Source: Sutcliffiella horikoshii (GTDB taxonomy: Bacteria; Bacillota; Bacilli; Bacillales; Bacillaceae_I). Taken from it: a DNA stretch of 64,000 nt. A program made the translations under genes and the position numbers. Every line of letters begins with the position of its first letter. Positions within the stretch are counted from its first letter, which is position 1. The notes under the pieces are model-generated. The model was not told the origin of the DNA. It made no database searches and worked only from the letters and a program-made list of their open reading frames with translations. Location of the stretch: assembly GCF_002157855.1 (NCBI RefSeq), contig NZ_CP020880.1, positions 1,302,001-1,366,000 of the forward strand. Reading direction: 5' to 3'. Of the stretch, positions 58,981 to 64,000 are shown in pieces.

Positions 58981-59910
58981 ATGACAAAGTACTTGTTGCA
59001 ACGTATCTTATATATGTTTATCACCTTATTTTTAATTGCCTCATTTACATTCTTCTTGATGAAGATGATGCCAGGTTCCCCATTTACGATGCAAGACAAA
59101 CTGTCAGAAGCACAAAAAGCAATTCTAAATGCCAAATATGGTCTTGATGACCCAATGCCTGTACAATATTTGAAATATCTCGGAAGCCTAGTTCAAGGAG
59201 ATCTTGGTATTTCATTTCAATATGATAACAGAAGCGTTACGAGTTTGATTATGCAGCGTATTGGTCCATCAGCTCAACTTGGGTTCCAAGCAATGTTCTT
59301 TGGTACAATAATCGGAATATTCTTGGGTGTTATCGCTGCATTAAGACAAAACACATGGGTTGACTACGGTTCAACAATTATGGCCGTTCTTGGTAAATCG
59401 ATTCCTTCCTTCGTTTTCGCAGGCTTACTACAATACTGGATCGGCGTAAAGCTCGGCTGGTTTCCAGTTGCGTTCTGGTCAGGATGGGAATTCACGGTAT
59501 TGCCAACGATTGCACTATCCATGTTCCCAATTGCAATTTCCGCACGTTTCATGCGTACAGAAATGATTGAGGTATTAGGCTCAGATTACATTACTCTGGC
59601 ACGTGCTAAAGGTGCTACAAATTTTGATATTGCTGTAAAGCATGCATTAAGAAATGCTTTAATTCCAGTAGTAACGGTTCTTGGACCGTTGGCTGTAAGT
59701 TTGATGACAGGAACACTTGTTATTGAGAAAATCTTCTCAATCCCAGGTCTTGGAGAACAGTTTGTCCGTTCCATTACTACAAACGATTATCCAGTCATCA
59801 TGGGAACGACATTGTTCTTTGCTGCACTTTTCATTGTCATCGTTCTTGTAGTTGATATTCTTTATGGAATTATCGACCCGCGTATTCGCCTGGCAGGAGG
59901 TAAGAAATAA
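58981..59910 (+). CDS. oppB: Oligopeptide ABC transporter permease OppB
   Basis: 309 residues, six helices; coupling loop DYITLARAKGATNFDI and DILYGIIDPRIRLAGG ending. AGGAGGTG lies before the ATG. Its last base is the first of oppC (TAATG). Confidence 0.93.
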   Translation: MTKYLLQRILYMFITLFLIASFTFFLMKMMPGSPFTMQDKLSEAQKAILNAKYGLDDPMPVQYLKYLGSLVQGDLGISFQYDNRSVTSLIMQRIGPSAQLGFQAMFFGTIIGIFLGVIAALRQNTWVDYGSTIMAVLGKSIPSFVFAGLLQYWIGVKLGWFPVAFWSGWEFTVLPTIALSMFPIAISARFMRTEMIEVLGSDYITLARAKGATNFDIAVKHALRNALIPVVTVLGPLAVSLMTGTLVIEKIFSIPGLGEQFVRSITTNDYPVIMGTTLFFAALFIVIVLVVDILYGIIDPRIRLAGGKK

Positions 59911-60920
59911 TGAATAACAACAATTTTGATAAACTGCCTAAGGAATTATTCCAACCGGCGGTACAAGACCCTAGTAAAAGTGAAAAAATAGCTAAACCTA
60001 GTTTGACCTATTGGCAAACTGCCTGGTTGCGCATTAAGAAAAATAAAGCCGCTATTGCTGGAGCTGTTATTCTAATCGTCATTGCATTTCTCGCAATCTT
60101 TGGCCCATTTATGAATAATCACGGTTTTAATACTCAGGATGTAACACAGGGTAATCTCCCTCCTAAAGTTCCTGGTATCGAGAACCTTGGTATCTTGGAT
60201 GGAACAAGAGATGGAGTCGACGTTTACGAGCAACGTGGTATAACAGATTATTATTGGTTCGGTACCGACAGTCTTGGACGTGACTTATGGACACGTGTTT
60301 GGACAGGTACGCGTATTTCCCTATATATTGCTCTTTTAGCAGCATTCATTGATATGGTAATCGGTGTTGCTTATGGTGGAGTTTCAGGTTTTTACGGTGG
60401 ACGTACAGATAACATCATGCAACGTATCATCGAGGTTTTAGTTGGTATTCCAAACTTAGTAATTGTTATCTTAATGATTCTCGTACTTGAACCGGGGATT
60501 ATAGCGATTACCATTGCATTAACCATAACCGGTTGGGTCGGAATGGCCAGGGTCGTCCGGGGGCAGGTTCTTAAGCTCAAGAGCCAAGAATATGTCCTCG
60601 CATCCAAAACGCTCGGTTCAACCAATAACCGAATCATATCGAAACACTTACTGCCGAACGTGGTGGGAGTAGTCATCATTAATACGATGTTCACAATTCC
60701 AAGTGCTATCTTCTTCGAGGCATTTCTAAGCTTCATCGGACTAGGCTTGAAGCCACCTATGGCATCACTTGGTACGTTAATAGACGATGGATTTAAATCC
60801 TTGCAAATCTTCCCGCACATCATGGTTTTCCCGGCAATTATCATCAGTTTATTGATGATTGCTTTCAACCTTGTTGCGGATGGATTCCGTGATGCATTAG
60901 ATCCTAAAATGAAAGACTAG
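59910..60920 (+). CDS. oppC: Oligopeptide ABC transporter permease OppC
   Basis: 336 residues. The N-terminal cytoplasmic tail, six helices, GTDSLGRDLWTRVW and the ending FNLVADGFRDALDPKMKD are typical. It has a longer first outer loop (about 65-110) than AppC. Confidence 0.93.
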   Translation: MNNNNFDKLPKELFQPAVQDPSKSEKIAKPSLTYWQTAWLRIKKNKAAIAGAVILIVIAFLAIFGPFMNNHGFNTQDVTQGNLPPKVPGIENLGILDGTRDGVDVYEQRGITDYYWFGTDSLGRDLWTRVWTGTRISLYIALLAAFIDMVIGVAYGGVSGFYGGRTDNIMQRIIEVLVGIPNLVIVILMILVLEPGIIAITIALTITGWVGMARVVRGQVLKLKSQEYVLASKTLGSTNNRIISKHLLPNVVGVVIINTMFTIPSAIFFEAFLSFIGLGLKPPMASLGTLIDDGFKSLQIFPHIMVFPAIIISLLMIAFNLVADGFRDALDPKMKD

Positions 60921-60936
60921 TTATAAAGGCAGGTGA

Positions 60937-62022
60937 ATGACAGTGGAAAAAATACTTGAAGTGAAAAACTTACATGTTTCTTTTGATACTTTCGGGGGAG
61001 AAGTTAAGGCTATCCGTGGTGTGGATTTTGATTTGAAAAAAGGTGAAACGTTGGCGATTGTGGGTGAATCCGGGTCAGGAAAATCCGTAACCACAAAAAC
61101 TGTTATGCGTTTATTACCTAAGCATAATTCCAATATTAAACACGGTGAAATCTTATTTGACGGTAAAGACTTAGCAAAGCTTTCGGACAAGGAGATGCAG
61201 AACATCCGCGGAAAAGATATCTCAATGATTTTCCAGGATCCAATGACTTCCCTAAATCCGACAATGACTGTTGGTAAACAGATTATGGAAGGAATTATTA
61301 AGCATCAGAAACTTAGCAAAAGCGCCGCTGCAGAAAAAGCAATCGATTTGCTTCGTCTTGTAGGGATTCCAATGCCAGAAGAACGTTTTAAGCAGTATCC
61401 CCACCAATTTTCTGGCGGGATGAGACAAAGGGTTGTTATTGCGATCTCACTTGCATGTAACCCAAAAGTATTGATTGCAGATGAACCTACTACTGCACTG
61501 GATGTTACCATCCAAGCACAGATTCTGGATTTAATGAAAGACCTTCAGAAAAAAATAGATACATCCATCATTTTTATTACACATGACCTTGGCGTTGTAG
61601 CAAACGTTGCAGATCGTGTAGCTGTTATGTATGGTGGCCAAATCATCGAAACGGGAACAGTGGATGAGATCTTCTATGATCCACGCCACCCTTACACTTG
61701 GGGATTATTAAGCTCCATGCCTGATTTGGATCTAGGTGATGAAGATGAGCTTTATGCGATTCCAGGTTCACCACCTGATTTGTCTGATCCACCAAAAGGA
61801 GATGCATTTGCTCCTCGAAACGAATTCGCAATGCAAATTGATTTGGAAATGGAGCCGCCAATGTTCCAAATTTCTAAAACGCACTTTGCGAAAACGTGGT
61901 TATTACATGAAGATGCACCGGCAGTAGAACCACCACTTGCTGTTCAAAAGCGTCAACGTCTCATGCCACAAAACTTCGAAAAGCCTGTTTTGGTAAAGGA
62001 CGGTGGAAACAATGGCAACTAA
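60937..62022 (+). CDS. oppD: Oligopeptide ABC transporter ATP-binding protein OppD
   Basis: 361 residues. Walker A GESGSGKS, signature FSGGMRQR, Walker [12 protein letters not shown]. The C-terminal extension has GDAFAPRNEFAMQ where AppD has [15 protein letters not shown], so the cluster cysteines are absent. It overlaps oppF by 11 bases. Confidence 0.93.
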   Translation: MTVEKILEVKNLHVSFDTFGGEVKAIRGVDFDLKKGETLAIVGESGSGKSVTTKTVMRLLPKHNSNIKHGEILFDGKDLAKLSDKEMQNIRGKDISMIFQDPMTSLNPTMTVGKQIMEGIIKHQKLSKSAAAEKAIDLLRLVGIPMPEERFKQYPHQFSGGMRQRVVIAISLACNPKVLIADEPTTALDVTIQAQILDLMKDLQKKIDTSIIFITHDLGVVANVADRVAVMYGGQIIETGTVDEIFYDPRHPYTWGLLSSMPDLDLGDEDELYAIPGSPPDLSDPPKGDAFAPRNEFAMQIDLEMEPPMFQISKTHFAKTWLLHEDAPAVEPPLAVQKRQRLMPQNFEKPVLVKDGGNNGN

Positions 62023-62956
62023 TGAAAAGTTAGTGGAAATTCGCAACCTAAAGCAATATTTTAATGAAGGAAAGCCGAACATGGTAAAAGCAGTAGACGG
62101 CTTGAATTTCGATATCTATCGCGGTGAAACGCTTGGACTTGTTGGAGAGTCGGGATGTGGGAAGTCCACAACAGGCCGTACCATCATACGCCTTTATGAT
62201 GCAACAGACGGAGAAGTACTCTTTGAGGGCGAAAACGTTCACGGCAAAAAGTCTAAGAAAGACTTGTTGAAATTCAACCGCAAGATGCAAATGATCTTCC
62301 AAGATCCTTCTGCATCCTTGAACCCTCGTATGACGGTTGCCGACTGCATTGCAGAAGGAATCGACATTCACGGATTGGCGAAGTCGAAAAAGGAACGTCT
62401 TGCTCGTGTGCATGAACTACTAGAAACGGTTGGTTTAAATAAAGAGCACGCCAACCGTTATCCACATGAGTTCAGTGGCGGGCAGCGCCAACGTATCGGT
62501 ATCGCTCGTGCATTAGCGGTGGAACCGGATTTCATCATTGCCGATGAGCCGATTTCTGCATTGGACGTTTCCATTCAGGCACAGGTTGTCAACTTGATGA
62601 AAAAGCTTCAAAAGGAAAAAGGGCTAACGTACTTGTTTATCGCCCATGACCTTTCCATGGTGAAATACATCTCCGACCGTATCGGAGTAATGTATTTTGG
62701 TAAGATTGTTGAGCTTGCTGATAGTAACGAGCTTTATAATAATCCAATTCATCCGTACACAAAATCTTTATTGTCCGCGATTCCTCAACCAGATCCGGAT
62801 TCTGAGCGCAGCCGTAAGCGTTTTGCTTACGATCCAGCATCCCATGGCTATGCCAAGGATGAGGAGTTAGAGTTGCGTGAAGTACGACCAGGACACTTTG
62901 TCTTGTGTTCCGAAGCGGAGTTTAAAAAGTATCAAGCTGAGTATGCAGGTAAATAA
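62012..62956 (+). CDS. oppF: Oligopeptide ABC transporter ATP-binding protein OppF
   Basis: 314 residues from the ATG at 62012 (GGTGG five bases upstream; a GTG three codons earlier overlaps that site). Walker A GESGCGKS, signature FSGGQRQR, Walker B FIIADEPISALD. The C-terminal region has a single Cys (FVLCSEAEF) instead of the four in AppF. Last gene of the operon. Confidence 0.93.
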   Translation: MATNEKLVEIRNLKQYFNEGKPNMVKAVDGLNFDIYRGETLGLVGESGCGKSTTGRTIIRLYDATDGEVLFEGENVHGKKSKKDLLKFNRKMQMIFQDPSASLNPRMTVADCIAEGIDIHGLAKSKKERLARVHELLETVGLNKEHANRYPHEFSGGQRQRIGIARALAVEPDFIIADEPISALDVSIQAQVVNLMKKLQKEKGLTYLFIAHDLSMVKYISDRIGVMYFGKIVELADSNELYNNPIHPYTKSLLSAIPQPDPDSERSRKRFAYDPASHGYAKDEELELREVRPGHFVLCSEAEFKKYQAEYAGK

Positions 62957-62966
62957 GTTTTCTAGA

Positions 62967-63000
62967 AACCGATTCCTCGATTGTGGGGGTCGGTTTTTTT
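62967..63000 (+). terminator. Terminator of the opp operon
   Basis: AACCGATTCC (62967-62976) pairs with GGGGTCGGTT (62986-62995, two G-T pairs), then a T run. Confidence 0.85.
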
Positions 63001-63046
63001 GTGGATGAGTCTAAACTCCCAAAGCTTTTACGAAAGAGGCAGAAGT

Positions 63047-63475
63047 GTCTAATAGAACGGTTCTATATGACCGAAGCTCGGTGGGTAGAGGGGGAAAAGT
63101 CTAATGGAAGGTTCTATACGACCGAAGCTCGGTGGGAAGAGGGGGAAAAGTCTAATAGAGCGGTTCTATACGACCGAAGCTCGGTGGGAAGAGGGGGAAA
63201 AGTCTAATAGAGCGGTTCTATACGACCGAAGCTCGGAGAAAAGAGGCAGAAAAGTCTAATAGAATGGCTCTCTATTACCGAAACTCCTCCACCAAAGCCA
63301 AATCGGTAACAGAGAAGCTGTCTCTCCGCCCGAAACTTCTCGGCCAAAGCTAAAACGGTAACAGAGAAGCCGTCTCTCCGCCTGAAACTCCCCCACATAA
63401 GCTAAAACGGTAAAAGAGAAGCCCTCTCAACACCCGAATCCCCTCAACAAGAAACAAAACGGTAACAGAGAACCC
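63047..63475 (+). repeat. 52-bp tandem repeat array, about eight units in two subtypes
   Basis: GTCTAATAG-type starts at 63047, 63099, 63150, 63202 and 63254 are 51-52 bases apart. GGTAACAGAG-type starts at 63305, 63357, 63409 and 63461 are exactly 52 apart. Unit hairpins: ATAGAA/TTCTAT (63052-63066), ATAGAG/TTCTAT, TAATAGA/TCTATTA (63256-63276), AGAGA/TCTCT and GAGA/TCTC. The second subtype aligns with the array at 30945 (GGTAA, AGAG, CGTSTC, CCCGAAA, AAAAC). The rest of the gap before the next gene shows no clear feature. Confidence 0.9.
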
Positions 63476-63621
63476 TTCCTGCAAACTCTCATCACTCTCA
63501 TCACCCACTACCACTCTAGTACTCTCGAATTATTTTGAAGGAAATTGTTGAAAAAGGTAAAAAAACAACGATTTTCCAGTATAATAGAGATAGCATATAA
63601 GAGAAGGGATTTTGAAATGAA

Positions 63622-64000
63622 ATGATGAAAAAAATGATTGGTGGTCTGGTGGCTGCAGTCGGAATTTTCGTATTAGGTGGAACGCTAGTACAAGCAGAAG
63701 GGGAAGAAGTACTTCAAGCGGCACAACATGCAACAAAAAAGGTGGAAATGCAAACACGCGAGCTGCCAATATCGATTGCGAGATTTGCGTTTGACTCAGG
63801 ATATACTTTTACATATCCAGATGCAGTTAGAGGGATCTATGTAACAGGTCATTCAGCAGGTGGGGAAAGATTTCCACGCTTACTAGATCTATTGAACAAA
63901 ACAGACCTTAACGCAATGGTTATTGATATTAAGGATGATCATGGGTATCTGACTTACATACCGGAGGAGGAAGACTCCCCATTCATGGACATTGCACAGC
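63622..64000 (+). CDS. Putative glycoside hydrolase (DUF4015/COG1306), N-terminal part
   Basis: 126 codons before the right edge. A signal peptide (MMKKMIGGLVAAVGIFVLGG, then TLVQAEG) is followed by VRGIYVTGHSAGGERFPRLL and LNAMVIDIKDDHGYLTY, the start of the DUF4015 barrel. The protein is probably exported; the substrate is unknown. AAGGG lies 13 bases upstream of the first ATG, which overlaps a three-codon frame (ATGAAATGA). The gene is truncated by the window, not broken. Confidence 0.8.
   Translation, partial: MMKKMIGGLVAAVGIFVLGGTLVQAEGEEVLQAAQHATKKVEMQTRELPISIARFAFDSGYTFTYPDAVRGIYVTGHSAGGERFPRLLDLLNKTDLNAMVIDIKDDHGYLTYIPEEEDSPFMDIAQ

Noticed and set aside
63047-63475. CRISPR array.
   Set aside because: Whole 52-bp units are similar, with no unique spacers between constant repeats, the hairpin part varies, and no cas genes are present. 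The same applies to the arrays at 30945 and 36797.

Overview
The window is a low-G+C Bacillaceae chromosome segment. Gene order runs parallel to two stretches of the Bacillus subtilis map: yisL-asnO-(yisP-like)-yisQ-yisR, then yitK-yitL-yitS-yitT-yitU-yitV-yitW, then yjzC-yjzD-yjaU-yjaV-med-comZ-fabHA-fabF-yjaZ-appDFABC-yjbA-trpS-oppABCDF. Strong GGAGG ribosome sites, sigma-A style promoters, a T-box leader, a FapR box and a GlnR/TnrA box all fit. A C30 carotenoid locus and a clpB gene set it apart from B. subtilis and suggest a pigmented relative; Sutcliffiella or a similar genus is a guess.

Layout. 1-5.7 kb: start of rocD (minus, cut by the edge), yisL, a PAS-GGDEF-EAL protein, an unknown gene and asnO. 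5.8-14 kb: carotenoid locus made of two convergent operons, crtN-type, crtN and crtM on plus, and a CruF-like hydratase, PlsC-type acyltransferase, glycosyltransferase and crtP-type oxidase on minus. 14-18.8 kb: glnK-amt, a MATE exporter and an AraC regulator. 18.8-27.4 kb: maltodextrin locus with a cytoplasmic GH13 enzyme, an ABC importer without its ATPase, a membrane-anchored amylase and a LacI regulator, with clustered operators in the divergent control region. 27.4-36.7 kb: SDR, GNAT, yitK, cvfB, DegV, YitT, HAD, esterase, yitW and several very small conserved genes. 37-46 kb: clpB, competence genes med and comZ, and fabH-fabF. 46-63 kb: yjaZ, two peptide ABC transporters (app and opp) flanking yjbA and T-box-controlled trpS. 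The right edge cuts a putative glycoside hydrolase.

Nearly all genes look ordinary and intact. The unexplained signal lies between them. A G+C-rich element of about 160 bp occurs six times (2.6, 9.8, 16.1, 27.4, 46.1 and 56.0 kb). A related 128-bp element lies in the opposite sense next to two of these copies. Separately, four intergenic loci (31.0, 36.9, 46.3 and 63.2 kb) carry tandem arrays with a 52-53 bp period, whose units contain short hairpins; in several units the stem sequence changes while pairing is kept. I know no function for either family. One 160-bp copy sits inside the trpS leader, after the T-box terminator. No phage, transposase, CRISPR or recognised defence genes were seen.
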